Assembly: GCF_000473245.1 (NCBI RefSeq)
Contig: NC_022524.1
Location: forward strand, 954,501-1,018,500
Reading direction: 5' to 3'
Length of the DNA stretch: 64,000 nucleotides
From: Bacillus infantis NRRL B-14911
GTDB taxonomy: Bacteria > Bacillota > Bacilli > Bacillales > Cytobacillaceae
In this document: piece after piece, positions 1-8,172 of the stretch
Layout of the letters: the number at the start of each line of letters is the position of its first letter
Position numbering within the stretch: position 1 is the stretch's first letter
Made by a program: the position numbers and the translations under genes
Notes under the pieces: generated by a model
Database searches by the model: none
The model's input: the letters and a program-made list of their open reading frames with translations, nothing else
Told to the model about the DNA's origin: nothing

Positions 1-416
1 TCCTGATGGCAAGCGGGGAAAAGCTTCCGCCGGAAGTGAAAGGGATCATTGAGGATTCAGGCTACACAAACGTTCATGAAGAGCTATCCCACCAGCTGAA
101 ATATCTGTACCATTTGCCTTCATTCCCTCTCATGCAAGTGACGAGCGCTGTGACGAAGGTAAGGGCAGGCTATACGTTCAGCGAAGCTTCGGCAGTTGAA
201 CAGGTGAAAAAGAATAAGCTTCCGCTCTTCATCATCCACGGTGACCAGGACGAACTGGTCCCGACCGAAATGGCAGACCGGATTTATGATGCGGCGACAA
301 GCGAGAAGGAAATCTGGATTGTGCCGGGGGCCGGTCATACAGAGGCTTATACAATCGCTGAAGAAGAATACCAGAAGCGCTTGACGGCTTTTATTAAAAA
401 AGTGCAAAATAAGTAA
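1..416 (+). CDS. alpha/beta hydrolase, C-terminal part (cut by window edge)
   Basis: The frame is open from the first bases, so the gene begins upstream of the window. The visible end carries the two late catalytic elements of a serine alpha/beta hydrolase: the acid strand FIIHGDQDELVP (Asp in HGDQD) and the histidine loop PGAGHTEAY. The serine nucleophile elbow lies outside. It resembles the YqkD-type hydrolases of Bacillus, usually about 300 residues, of unknown substrate. An in-frame ATG at position 6 is internal and has no ribosome binding site. Confidence 0.8.
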   Translation, partial: LMASGEKLPPEVKGIIEDSGYTNVHEELSHQLKYLYHLPSFPLMQVTSAVTKVRAGYTFSEASAVEQVKKNKLPLFIIHGDQDELVPTEMADRIYDAATSEKEIWIVPGAGHTEAYTIAEEEYQKRLTAFIKKVQNK

Positions 417-435
417 GGCAGAATTAGAAATTTGA

Positions 436-465
436 TTGAATATTTACAATTTTGTGAACTATAAT
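436..465 (+). promoter_or_regulatory. probable sigma-A promoter of the PTS gene
   Basis: A perfect -10 box TATAAT lies at 460-465 with TTGAAT at 436-441, an 18-bp spacer, about 110 bp before the PTS start codon. The leader between them shows no convincing regulator site. Confidence 0.5.
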
Positions 466-574
466 AGATGCAGGCATGGACTTTTTTCGTTTATCTTATA
501 AAATATCACGAAGAGGAGGACCGTTCTGCATTACAAATTAGACAAACAAGTTTTTCATCCAGGGGGGAATAAAA

Positions 575-2038
575 ATGGTCATGAAGTACTTACAGAGAAT
601 GGGCCGCTCTTTAATGCTGCCTGTAGCCGTGCTGCCGGTGGCTGCGATTTTGATGGGGATTGGGTATTATATCGATCCAAACGGCTGGGGGGCAGGAAAC
701 CCGGCTGCCGCTTTCCTGATTAAAGCTGGAGGCTCTATCCTTGATCATATTCCGGTGCTGTTCGCGGTCGGAATTGCCTTGGGAATGGCGAAGGAAAAAG
801 ATGGTTCCTCAGCTATTTCCGGATTGGTCGCCTATCTCGTTGTCACAACACTGCTATCAACTGACACGGTTGCGATGCTGCAGGGTGTAGACGCTGCCGA
901 TGTAAACCCTGCTTTTGGGAAGATCGAGAATGCTTTTGTTGGTATCTTATCAGGGATTGTAGCATCGATTATGTATAACCGCTTTGCCAAGGTGAAGCTT
1001 CCGGATGCCCTGGCATTCTTCAGCGGAAAGCGGCTTGTTCCGATCATGTCCGCTGTGACAATGCTGGCCGTGGCCGCAATCCTGTTCTTTGTCTGGCCGC
1101 TCATCTTCTCCGGACTGGTATCCTTCGGGACAGCGATAAGCAAGATGGGCTTTGTGGGCGCAGGGCTTTACGGGTTCTTTAACAGGCTCCTGATCCCAAC
1201 TGGGCTCCACCATGCTTTGAACTCTGTGTTCTGGTTCGATACTGTCGGAATCAATGATATCGGAAAGTTCTGGGCAAGCGAAGGGACTAAAGGGGTGACT
1301 GGCATGTACCAGGCAGGCTTCTTCCCTGTCATGATGTTCGGTCTTCCGGCTGCTGCCCTGGCCATGTACCATACGGCGAAATCAAAACAGAAGAAAATGG
1401 CGGCATCACTGCTGCTTGCTGCAGGCTTTGCTTCCTTCTTTACGGGAGTGACTGAGCCGCTGGAATTCTCATTCATGTTCATTGCGCCTGCTCTTTATGT
1501 CGTGCATGCGGCATTGACGGGAATATCCCTTGCTGTTGCGGCCTTCTTCCATTGGACAGCAGGCTTCGGATTCAGTGCAGGGCTGGTCGACTTTGTATTG
1601 AGCCTAAAGATCCCTATTGCCAACCAGCCGTGGATGCTCCTGGTTCAGGGTCTCGTATTTGCAGTCCTGTATTATGTGCTGTTCAGATTCCTGATCACCA
1701 AGTTTAACCTATCCACTCCTGGCCGGGTTGAAATGACTGAGGGAGCAGAGGGCGCTGAAGGCGGAGAAGTATCTGCCCCTGCGGCAGGAAGTGAAAAATT
1801 CGCCATCATGGCTGCTAAAATCTATGACGGCCTCGGCGGAGATGCGAATGTTACATCTGTAGACAACTGTGTGACCCGCCTTCGCATTGAAGTGAAGGAC
1901 ATGGAGCAGGTCGACCAGAAAAAGATTAAAGATACCGGGGTTCCGGGAATCAATATTGTCGGTCCTACAAGCATTCAGGTCATCGTTGGCACATCAGTGC
2001 AATTTGTAGCCGATGAAATAGAAAAGATCAGGAAATAA
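575..2038 (+). CDS. nagP: PTS transporter subunit IICB, N-acetylglucosamine type
   Basis: Membrane sugar permease of the phosphotransferase system that imports and phosphorylates its sugar. Residues 1-375 form the hydrophobic IIC domain of the glucose/GlcNAc family (start LQRMGRSLMLPVAVLPVAA, and the family motif GVTEPLEFSFMF). A linker rich in Glu/Ala/Gly follows, then a IIB domain from about residue 410 with phospho-accepting Cys432 in the NCVTRLR motif. There is no IIA domain, so another EIIA must donate phosphate. The IDPNGWGAGNP segment near the N terminus is typical of NagP rather than PtsG. The 487-residue length fits a IICB protein. Ribosome site AGGGGGG at 560-566. Single gene, closed by a terminator. 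Confidence 0.85.
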   Translation: MVMKYLQRMGRSLMLPVAVLPVAAILMGIGYYIDPNGWGAGNPAAAFLIKAGGSILDHIPVLFAVGIALGMAKEKDGSSAISGLVAYLVVTTLLSTDTVAMLQGVDAADVNPAFGKIENAFVGILSGIVASIMYNRFAKVKLPDALAFFSGKRLVPIMSAVTMLAVAAILFFVWPLIFSGLVSFGTAISKMGFVGAGLYGFFNRLLIPTGLHHALNSVFWFDTVGINDIGKFWASEGTKGVTGMYQAGFFPVMMFGLPAAALAMYHTAKSKQKKMAASLLLAAGFASFFTGVTEPLEFSFMFIAPALYVVHAALTGISLAVAAFFHWTAGFGFSAGLVDFVLSLKIPIANQPWMLLVQGLVFAVLYYVLFRFLITKFNLSTPGRVEMTEGAEGAEGGEVSAPAAGSEKFAIMAAKIYDGLGGDANVTSVDNCVTRLRIEVKDMEQVDQKKIKDTGVPGINIVGPTSIQVIVGTSVQFVADEIEKIRK

Positions 2039-2042
2039 CATT

Positions 2043-2075
2043 GAAAAAGCCGGGCGATGCCTGGCTTTTTCTTCT
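2043..2075 (+). terminator. intrinsic terminator after the PTS gene
   Basis: AAAAAGCCGGGC / GCCTGGCTTTTT hairpin directly after the stop codon, with a T-rich tail. Confidence 0.8.
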
Positions 2076-2109
2076 TTTCTCTTTATATATGGAAAGGGGA
2101 GGGGATGGT

Positions 2110-2247
2110 ATGAAGGAAAAAAAGCATAGAAAAAGAAGGCAAAAAGGGAGCATGCATCCTTTTATTGTCTTTACTCTTCTTATGATAGCTGCTGCCATGA
2201 TTTCTCTGTGGGCCAATGAAGGCTACAGCAGCATGGGAGAAGGGTAG
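2110..2247 (+). CDS. small single-span membrane protein, unknown
   Basis: A 45-residue frame from an ATG preceded by the ribosome-site-like run GGGGAGGGG. The product has a strongly basic N terminus (MKEKKHRKRRQKG), one hydrophobic segment (about residues 17-34) and a short acidic tail, the layout of a small inner-membrane protein with its N terminus inside. It is not recognised as a known family. A longer frame opening at 2041 overlaps the terminator and is unlikely. No promoter is evident, so this may depend on read-through. Confidence 0.4.
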   Translation: MKEKKHRKRRQKGSMHPFIVFTLLMIAAAMISLWANEGYSSMGEG

Positions 2248-2629
2248 ATAGCACTGATTCGCCGGAATTTTTCAGGAGGGCCGTTTCCCTTGACTGCTTT
2301 CTAGTAAGCTATGGAATTCCGGTCAAAAGAAGCGGGATAGCGCCTAAGGACAGACAGAGGTTCTTTTCTCAATATGGCCATCCAGGAAAGGACTCAGACG
2401 TTGACCGTCAAGCTGTGCTGCTGAGAGTTTTGGAGAATTGACGATCAGCTTAAGCATGGCAGAGCTGGGCCCCAACTCTATTATGAGTGTTGTGGTCCAT
2501 AGACTGTGCAGGACACGCCGCGAATTAGCTATCTCTAAACAGAGTCCATCACATTTCATCCCTTGATACCTCAGGTAAAATGGTTCATAATCACAAATAG
2601 AAGAAAGGCGTTTATTAAGAGGGGGGCGG
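2248..2629. other. 382-bp region without a recognisable gene
   Basis: No credible gene on either strand. The frame on the minus strand between 2344 and 2781 runs into the marR gene and has no ribosome site or family features. An 8-bp inverted pair CCGGAATT / AATTCCGG near 2263 and 2311 is too far apart to be meaningful. The promoter of marR must lie at the right end. Confidence 0.5.
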
Positions 2630-3061
2630 ATGGTGCTGAAGGATACTTTACGGCAGATTGAATATGAAATTGCGATGCTTGTGAGGCTGACGACTGCCCA
2701 CAGTCCGAAGCTGGGGAGCCTTGACCGGTCGGAGTATCTGCTGCTGAGTGAGATTTCTGCGCATGAGCCCCTGGCAATCAATGCACTGGCAGAAAAGCTG
2801 ATGCTGAATCTCTCTACAGCGAGCAGGCAGATCGCCGTTCTCGAAGGAAAAGCTTATATTGAACGTTTTCCGGATGAACATAACGGCCGGATCAGCCTGG
2901 TCCAGCTGACAGATAAAGGACGGGCGGTGCTTCAGAAGGTGAAGGAAGCGCGCCAGTCTGTTTATGGGGAAATCTTGAAAGACTGGTCACCGGACGAGCT
3001 GGCAGGGCTGGAAGCCAGCCTGACAAGGCTTAATAAAGATTTCAAACTATGGGGAAAATAA
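2630..3061 (+). CDS. MarR family transcriptional regulator
   Basis: A 143-residue winged-helix repressor. The centre shows the MarR DNA-binding pattern: helix-turn-helix LAINALAEKLMLNLSTASRQIAVLE (given here in two parts: recognition helix around STASRQIAVLE), then a wing GRISLVQLTDKGRAVL. Dimerisation helices lie at both ends. Ribosome site GAGGGGGG directly upstream. The gene is followed by a terminator and then by an efflux operon whose promoter carries palindromes, so it most likely represses that operon and releases it on binding a small ligand. The ligand cannot be inferred. Confidence 0.85.
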   Translation: MVLKDTLRQIEYEIAMLVRLTTAHSPKLGSLDRSEYLLLSEISAHEPLAINALAEKLMLNLSTASRQIAVLEGKAYIERFPDEHNGRISLVQLTDKGRAVLQKVKEARQSVYGEILKDWSPDELAGLEASLTRLNKDFKLWGK

Positions 3062-3074
3062 TACGGATGAGGAG

Positions 3075-3099
3075 AGAGCCGCCAAGGCTCTTTTTTTGT
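3075..3099 (+). terminator. terminator after marR
   Basis: GAGAGCC-GCCAA-GGCTCT hairpin followed by seven T. Confidence 0.8.
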
Positions 3100-3112
3100 T
3101 GGAAATTACCTG

Positions 3113-3175
3113 TTGCAGAATCACTGTAAAGTTGTATAATACAATATATTGTCTATAAGTTGTATAATGCAACTT
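3113..3175 (+). promoter_or_regulatory. promoter with two palindromic operators of the efflux operon
   Basis: Two related palindromes each contain a TATAAT -10 box: TTGTATAATACAA at 3132-3144 and AAGTTGTATAATGCAACTT at 3157-3175. TTGCAG at 3113-3118 could serve as -35 for the first (15-bp spacer). Palindromes of this size over the -10 element are the usual binding sites of MarR dimers, and the marR gene lies immediately upstream. Binding itself is inferred. Confidence 0.6.
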
Positions 3176-3213
3176 GTAAAAAGAAATATAAGTTTTGAAA
3201 GGAGGATCTGCTG

Positions 3214-4842
3214 TTGAGTCAACCTGTCAATATTTCCGGCTCTGATTCGAAAAAGATGGCCATTCCGCGATATTTGGCCATATCCATTCTGACCATCTTT
3301 TCTATCGGACCGCAGTACTTTTTAAATTTATCTTATATTCTCAATCAGGGGATCATTCAAAACGGCCTGAACCTTGGTTCGAATGATCTGCTGCTGCCGT
3401 CCACATTATCCAATCTTGCATTTGCGTTCGGTGTGCCGCTAGGTCCGGTGCTGGCAAGGAAGATCGGCCTTAAGAGGAACTATCTGACCTTTGTGCTGGT
3501 TTTCCTGCTTGGCTCTGTACTGGACGCGCTGTCACTGGGCATTACAACATTGACGGCCGGCCGGATCATACAGGGAATCAGCGCCGGTATCCTTTTCCTG
3601 ACGATTTTGCCGGTCAGCCTGACTTCTTTTCCGAACAAAATCCGCAATACCTTCCTGCTGATGGCGATTGGGGGACTATTCGGGTCGAGTGCTGTCGGGG
3701 CATTCTTTGGAAGCATTTCGCTCTCATCAGGCATGTGGCGCTGGCTGTTTATCCTGAACATCGTTTCAAGCATTTTATGCCTTGTAATGGGAAGTATTTT
3801 TCTTCCATCAGCACAGGATGAGAAAAAACATAAGGAGCCGCCTGCGGATAAAAAAGGGATTTTCCTGTTAGGGTTATTTATCCTAAGCCTCGCCTATCCC
3901 CTTTGCAATCTGATGGAAGAGGGCTTCTCATCGATCAGGATCTGGCCGCTGCTGGTTCTCGCCGCCATCATCATGCTCCTCTTTATCTATATTGATTTAA
4001 AATCGGAGAATCCGCTGGTTCCGTTTGGCTCTCTCAAGGCAGCCAAGCCGGTGTCAGGCACAATCATGGCAGTCGCGTCCCATATTTCACTCATTTTTGC
4101 CCTTGCCGGGATCAATGGGTTTCTCCGGAATAATAAAGACTTGCCATTTGAGTATCTATCTCATTTTTATTTCTGGTTTTTCATCGGGATATTGATCACA
4201 GCTATCCTGAAAACTTTATTATATGACAGGCTTGGAGCAGGCATTCTGGGGACAATCGGTTCACTGGCTGTCATTTACGTCAGCTGGAGATGGATGAACA
4301 TCACTCCTGATATCTCCCTTCATGCTCTCTATTTCCAAATCGCCTGCCTTGGGGCAGGAGTCAGCATGGTGCTGGTGGCAGGAGCACTTGGGACGGCCCT
4401 GGCCGGGGACATCCATAAAGCCTCCAAGCGGTCAGTCACCCTGCATTCGATCAGGAATTTTGCCGGGGCAGTGGCTGCTCCGTTGCTCGGCTGGTTCATA
4501 TACAGGCAGAATGCGTATCATTATGAAGCAGTCAGGAACCACGCAAGTAAATATGACCCGGAAGTACAGGCGGAAATGGCCAGGATGACAAGGCATCTGA
4601 TGGAAAGCGGATTGCCATTGGCCAAGGCGAAGAGCATGGCATTCTATGAATTGGTCGTTAATGCGAAAAAGTCGGCCATCCTTACGGCATACCATGACCT
4701 GTTTACGATCATGCTGGGAATCGGCGTCATCATGCTGCTGGCTTCCATCGGCAAGATTGCGACAGGGAAAGGGCGCTCGCTTGTCCAAAAGCAAAAAAGA
4801 ATTCTTCTGCCCGCTCCGGACAGCCGGCAGGCACATAAATAA
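3214..4842 (+). CDS. MFS drug exporter, DHA2-like (14 membrane spans)
   Basis: A 542-residue, very hydrophobic major facilitator protein of the length and span number of the EmrB/QacA group. After the second span it has the loop GPVLARKIGLKRNY, a form of motif A, and in the middle of the N half GRIIQGISAG, corresponding to motif B (R in a transport-essential helix). It should expel a hydrophobic compound with proton exchange. The start is a TTG with the ribosome site AAAGGAGGATC. The next gene encodes a HlyD-type adaptor, as in EmrAB pairs, so the two likely act together under the marR repressor. Substrate unknown. Confidence 0.85.
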   Translation: MSQPVNISGSDSKKMAIPRYLAISILTIFSIGPQYFLNLSYILNQGIIQNGLNLGSNDLLLPSTLSNLAFAFGVPLGPVLARKIGLKRNYLTFVLVFLLGSVLDALSLGITTLTAGRIIQGISAGILFLTILPVSLTSFPNKIRNTFLLMAIGGLFGSSAVGAFFGSISLSSGMWRWLFILNIVSSILCLVMGSIFLPSAQDEKKHKEPPADKKGIFLLGLFILSLAYPLCNLMEEGFSSIRIWPLLVLAAIIMLLFIYIDLKSENPLVPFGSLKAAKPVSGTIMAVASHISLIFALAGINGFLRNNKDLPFEYLSHFYFWFFIGILITAILKTLLYDRLGAGILGTIGSLAVIYVSWRWMNITPDISLHALYFQIACLGAGVSMVLVAGALGTALAGDIHKASKRSVTLHSIRNFAGAVAAPLLGWFIYRQNAYHYEAVRNHASKYDPEVQAEMARMTRHLMESGLPLAKAKSMAFYELVVNAKKSAILTAYHDLFTIMLGIGVIMLLASIGKIATGKGRSLVQKQKRILLPAPDSRQAHK

Positions 4843-4870
4843 TAGAGGTTACCTGAGAGGAGAAAGATGA

Positions 4871-5506
4871 ATGAGTAAAGGACGTTTAATCCTGACAAAT
4901 ATTATTGGCATCCTGGTTGTGTTCGCATTGATTGCAGCAGGTGCTTATTACTATTACCAGAATGAAAACTATGTAACGACGGATGATGCAGTGGTATCAG
5001 CCGATATGATGCAGGTAACGGCACCGGCATCAGGGATGCTTGCAGAATGGAAGCTGGAAGAGGGGAAAAGTGTCTCCGAGAATGCAAGCGTCGGAAAAGT
5101 AGCGGCAGGAGAAACTTCTGTTCCTGTCAGCAGCTATATGAACGGCACGGTCATCCAGAATCAAGCCTATCCTCATCAGATGATCCAGGCGGGACAGGCG
5201 CTGGCAGTTGCTGCAGACATGGAGCATCTTTATATTACGGCCAATATTAAGGAAAAAGACTTGAAGGAGATTGAAGTGGGAGACAGTGTTGAAATCAAGG
5301 TTGATGGAGATGGGAACACATTATTTGATGGAGAAGTAGAGGAAATCGGCTTTGCCACCAATTCATTATTTTCTGTGCTGCCCCAGCAAAGCTCCAATGG
5401 CAGCTACACCAAAGTGGCCCAAAAGGTCGCAGTGAAAATTTCCCTGAAAAATGCTTCAGACAAAGTGCTGCCGGGGATGAATGCGGAAGTGAAAATTTCG
5501 CTCTAA
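4871..5506 (+). CDS. HlyD/EmrA-type membrane fusion protein (short)
   Basis: 211 residues: one N-terminal membrane span (residues 8-29), then the sequence ENYVTTDDAVVSAD typical of EmrA adaptors, a lipoyl-like half (APASGMLAEWKLEEGKSV) joined by a short link to the second half (YMNGTVIQNQAYPHQMIQAGQALAV), and a beta-barrel ending NAEVKISL. The long coiled-coil hairpin of Gram-negative EmrA is missing, as expected for a Gram-positive adaptor that needs no outer-membrane channel. It lies 28 bp after the MFS gene with ribosome site GAGAGGAG and should form the extracellular cap of that pump. Confidence 0.8.
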   Translation: MSKGRLILTNIIGILVVFALIAAGAYYYYQNENYVTTDDAVVSADMMQVTAPASGMLAEWKLEEGKSVSENASVGKVAAGETSVPVSSYMNGTVIQNQAYPHQMIQAGQALAVAADMEHLYITANIKEKDLKEIEVGDSVEIKVDGDGNTLFDGEVEEIGFATNSLFSVLPQQSSNGSYTKVAQKVAVKISLKNASDKVLPGMNAEVKISL

Positions 5507-5545
5507 AAGAAGCGATTAAAGGAAAAATGCGGGGAGGAAAGGCAA

Positions 5546-6091
5546 TTGAAGATATACGTGGTTTACGATAGCGAAGGCATGCATACGGAAGCCCTGGCCA
5601 GGTCCATTGCTGAAGGCGCCCGGACGATAGATGGAGCAGAGGTATTGATTGATCATGTCAGCCAGGCAGATGTGTATAAACTCCCGGAAATGGATGCCAT
5701 CATATGGGGATGCCCGGGCCATTTTGGAACCATCAGCTCAGGCTTGAAGGCGTGGATCGATAAGCTGGGCTATTTATGGGCGGAAGGAAAGCTGGTCAAT
5801 AAAATCGGCGCGGTTTTCTGTACAACGGCAACCACTCACGGTGGCCTCGAGGCAACGATGCTCAATCTGATTACGCCCATGCTCCATCAAGGGATGATTA
5901 TTGCCGGACTGCCTGCCAATATTCCGGCAAATGCCTTATACGGCTCTTATTATGGTGTCGGCATCACCTGCCCGATTGATTCAGACGAGAAGATATCAAA
6001 TGAAGGGCTGGAACTCGGGAGAGCCCTCGGTGAACGGGTTTCACTTCTGGCCAGACGGCTTGATGCCGGCAGAGACGGAGCTGGTCAGTAA
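5546..6091 (+). CDS. flavodoxin-like NAD(P)H:quinone oxidoreductase family protein
   Basis: 181 residues with a flavodoxin fold: N-terminal strand and phosphate loop [16 protein letters not shown], then the FMN-contact segments [19 protein letters not shown] and [10 protein letters not shown] that characterise WrbA-type proteins (WrbA is about 200 residues). It probably binds FMN and carries out two-electron reduction of quinones, which suits an operon responding to toxic redox-active compounds. TTG start with GGGGAGGAAAGG upstream. It shares one base with the next start codon (TAATG), which indicates translational coupling. Confidence 0.75.
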   Translation: MKIYVVYDSEGMHTEALARSIAEGARTIDGAEVLIDHVSQADVYKLPEMDAIIWGCPGHFGTISSGLKAWIDKLGYLWAEGKLVNKIGAVFCTTATTHGGLEATMLNLITPMLHQGMIIAGLPANIPANALYGSYYGVGITCPIDSDEKISNEGLELGRALGERVSLLARRLDAGRDGAGQ

Positions 6092-6453
6092 TGGCCGGCA
6101 TCATATTTTGCCTTTTGGCTGCTTTAATCGTGGCTGCCCTCCTGATTGCTGCCAATCTAAACTCTACACGCAGACATGGGCAGCTGGAGGAAAAAAAGAG
6201 TGCCAGCCAGGCAGTGCTCCAGGCTCCCGAGGAACATCCTGCTGAACCCGTTCAGGATGCAGGGGAAGCAGCAGGCACACCAATAAAGCCTGCTGCGGAA
6301 GATGCAGAACGGATGGAAGACCATGCATACCGGCAGGCCCTGCAATCTTTTATGAAGGAAAAAGAGAAAAAGCATGATTCCTCTGACAGCAGGATGGATG
6401 ACCAGGCATTCCGCGGTGCCTTAAAATCACTGAACCAGAAAAAAGAAAAGTAA
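6091..6453 (+). CDS. small membrane-anchored protein with a duplicated helical motif
   Basis: 120 residues, not a family I recognise. An N-terminal membrane span (residues 2-22) is followed by a low-complexity Ala/Glu/Pro-rich linker and two copies of a short motif: MEDHAYRQALQSF and MDDQAFRGALKSL, each followed by a Lys/Glu-rich run. The consensus M[ED]D[HQ]A[YF]R.AL.S suggests a helical peptide that binds a partner twice. Its start overlaps the flavodoxin stop by one base, so it is the last gene of the marR-controlled efflux operon and the product likely sits at the membrane facing the cytoplasm. Confidence 0.6.
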   Translation: MAGIIFCLLAALIVAALLIAANLNSTRRHGQLEEKKSASQAVLQAPEEHPAEPVQDAGEAAGTPIKPAAEDAERMEDHAYRQALQSFMKEKEKKHDSSDSRMDDQAFRGALKSLNQKKEK

Positions 6454-6460
6454 AGTTCAA

Positions 6461-6490
6461 CCCGCATCTGGCAAAGGATGCGGGTTTGCC
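6461..6490 (+). terminator. terminator of the efflux operon
   Basis: CCCGCATC-TGGCAAAG-GATGCGGG hairpin followed by TTTGCC; modest T-run. Confidence 0.65.
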
Positions 6491-6578
6491 TGATTTTAGG
6501 GATTGCCGGCTGAAAGTTTTTATCTGCACATGAAATAAAGGCATTAAGGGGATTCTTTTTAATACCGAGCAATATATG

Positions 6579-6607
6579 TTGACTTTTTTTCACCAGTGAA
6601 TTAATCT
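6579..6607 (+). promoter_or_regulatory. possible promoter of the cystine transporter operon
   Basis: TTGACT at 6579-6584 is a good -35 box; the matching -10 at a 17-bp distance (TAATCT, 6602-6607) is weak, as expected for a regulated operon. In Bacillus this kind of transporter is repressed by CymR, but I could not define a CymR site with confidence. Confidence 0.35.
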
Positions 6608-6660
6608 AAGTAACGTTGTTTGAATTAAACCGATAAAAATACTAGGAGATTGATGCACGC

Positions 6661-7464
6661 ATGAAGAAGTACGCACTAATTTTACTCACATTTGCATTAG
6701 CGATTTCCCTTGCTGCATGCGGAAGCAGCGGCGATGGAGACAAAGATACAGCGAAAGACCAGAGCCTGTATGACCAGATCAAGGAAAAAGGCGAAATCAC
6801 TATCGGGACTGAAGGAACCTATGCCCCCTTCACCTACCATGATAAAGAAGGAAAGCTGACCGGATTTGACATTGAAATTGCAGAAGAAGTGTTCAAGCGC
6901 CTTGATATCAAGCCTGTGTTTGTTGAGACTAAATGGGACGGCATGATTGCCGGACTTGATGCAAAACGCTATGACCTGGTTGCGAATGAAGTAGCCGTCC
7001 GTGAAGACCGCCTTGAAAAATACGATATGTCAGATCCATATATCGTTTCTAAAGCGGTGCTGATCGTTCATGAAAATAATGATGAAATCAAGACGCTTGA
7101 TGATTTGGACGGCAAAAAGGTCGGGCAGTCACTGGACTCAAACTACCGTAAAATTGCTGAAGAGCATGGGGCTACGAACACGGTGGTAGAAGGCTTCAAT
7201 CAATCAATAGATCTGATAACATCAGGCAGGATCGATGCGACACTCAACGACAGCCTTTCTTATCTTGACCTTAAGAAGCAGCGTCCTGAGCTTCCTGTTA
7301 AAACAGTTTATGAAGAAGAGAATGCAACTAGCAATGCCTTCCTTTTCCGCAAAGGCAGCGATGATCTTGTCGAAGCAGTGAACGGAGCTCTTGCAGAAAT
7401 GAAGGAAGACGGAACATACCTGGAAATTTCAAAAAAATGGTTCAACACAGACGTATCGAAATAA
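6661..7464 (+). CDS. tcyA: L-cystine ABC transporter, substrate-binding lipoprotein
   Basis: 267-residue lipoprotein: signal peptide with lipobox SLAAC and lipidated Cys20, then a family 3 solute-binding domain (TIGTEGTYAPFTYHD, FDIEIAEEVFKRL, ARG-type aspartate loop in YDMSDPY, and the C-terminal EMKEDGTYLEISKKWF). The segment IGTEGTYAPFTYHDKEGKLTG and the ending closely match B. subtilis TcyA (YckK). It captures cystine outside the membrane and passes it to TcyB. First gene of a three-gene operon with its permease 14 bp and ATPase further downstream. Cystine specificity is inferred from similarity; other polar amino acids are possible. Confidence 0.8.
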   Translation: MKKYALILLTFALAISLAACGSSGDGDKDTAKDQSLYDQIKEKGEITIGTEGTYAPFTYHDKEGKLTGFDIEIAEEVFKRLDIKPVFVETKWDGMIAGLDAKRYDLVANEVAVREDRLEKYDMSDPYIVSKAVLIVHENNDEIKTLDDLDGKKVGQSLDSNYRKIAEEHGATNTVVEGFNQSIDLITSGRIDATLNDSLSYLDLKKQRPELPVKTVYEEENATSNAFLFRKGSDDLVEAVNGALAEMKEDGTYLEISKKWFNTDVSK

Positions 7465-7478
7465 AGGATCTGATATAG

Positions 7479-8159
7479 ATGTTTGATGAACGCGCAGAAC
7501 GAATTATAGGAATCCTCGCTGATTCCTTTTTTCCTATTCTAAAAGCCGGGATCTATTTTACGATCCCCCTCACACTGATTACATTTGCCCTCGGCTTGAT
7601 TCTTGCGTTTTTTGTGGCCCTTGCCCGATTGTCCAGCATCAAGCCGCTTGTCGCACTGGCCAGGTTTTATGTTTGGATCTTCAGGGGAACCCCGCTGCTG
7701 GTCCAGATTTTCATCCTGTTTTTTGGACTTCCAAGCGTAGGCATCACACTGGATCCGTTCCCGGCAGCTGTGATTGCTTTTACCTTGAACAAGGGTGCAT
7801 ACAGCTCTGAAATCATCCGGGCGGCAATTCTTTCCATCCCTAAGGGGCAATGGGAAGCGGCTTCTTCTGTCGGGATGACCAGGAGCCAGGCCATGAGGCG
7901 CATCATCGTTCCCCAGGCAGTCAGAGTCTCACTCCCTCCGCTCGGGAATTCTTTTATCAGCCTGGTAAAAGATACTTCCCTGGCAGCGACCATCACGGTT
8001 ACCGAGATGTTCCAAAAGGGGCAGCAGATTGCGGCAGCCACCTATGAACCGCTGTGGCTGTACATCGAGGTTGCTTTTATTTATCTGATTTTCAGCACAG
8101 TCCTGTCTTATTTCCAGAACAAGCTTGAAGACCGTTTTGGAAGAAGCGTCGCAAAATAA
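7479..8159 (+). CDS. tcyB: L-cystine ABC transporter, permease
   Basis: 226-residue inner-membrane permease of the His/Glu/Gln/Arg/opine class, with about five spans. The ATPase-contact EAA loop is EAASSVGMTRSQAMRRIIVPQAVR (split: EAASSVGMTRSQAM then RRIIVPQAVR), and the family motif FRGTPLLVQIFI is present near residue 66. Ribosome site AAAGGATC. The tight spacing to tcyA and tcyC (13 bp) indicates a single transcript. Confidence 0.82.
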   Translation: MFDERAERIIGILADSFFPILKAGIYFTIPLTLITFALGLILAFFVALARLSSIKPLVALARFYVWIFRGTPLLVQIFILFFGLPSVGITLDPFPAAVIAFTLNKGAYSSEIIRAAILSIPKGQWEAASSVGMTRSQAMRRIIVPQAVRVSLPPLGNSFISLVKDTSLAATITVTEMFQKGQQIAAATYEPLWLYIEVAFIYLIFSTVLSYFQNKLEDRFGRSVAK

Positions 8160-8172
8160 TGGAGGTGCCTGA

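Noticed and set aside
2344-2781. 145-residue minus-strand reading frame
   Set aside because: Overlaps marR in antisense, lacks a ribosome site and has no family features.
6571-6590. CymR binding site before tcyA
   Set aside because: Suggestive AATACC...AATAT spacing but I could not match a reliable consensus.
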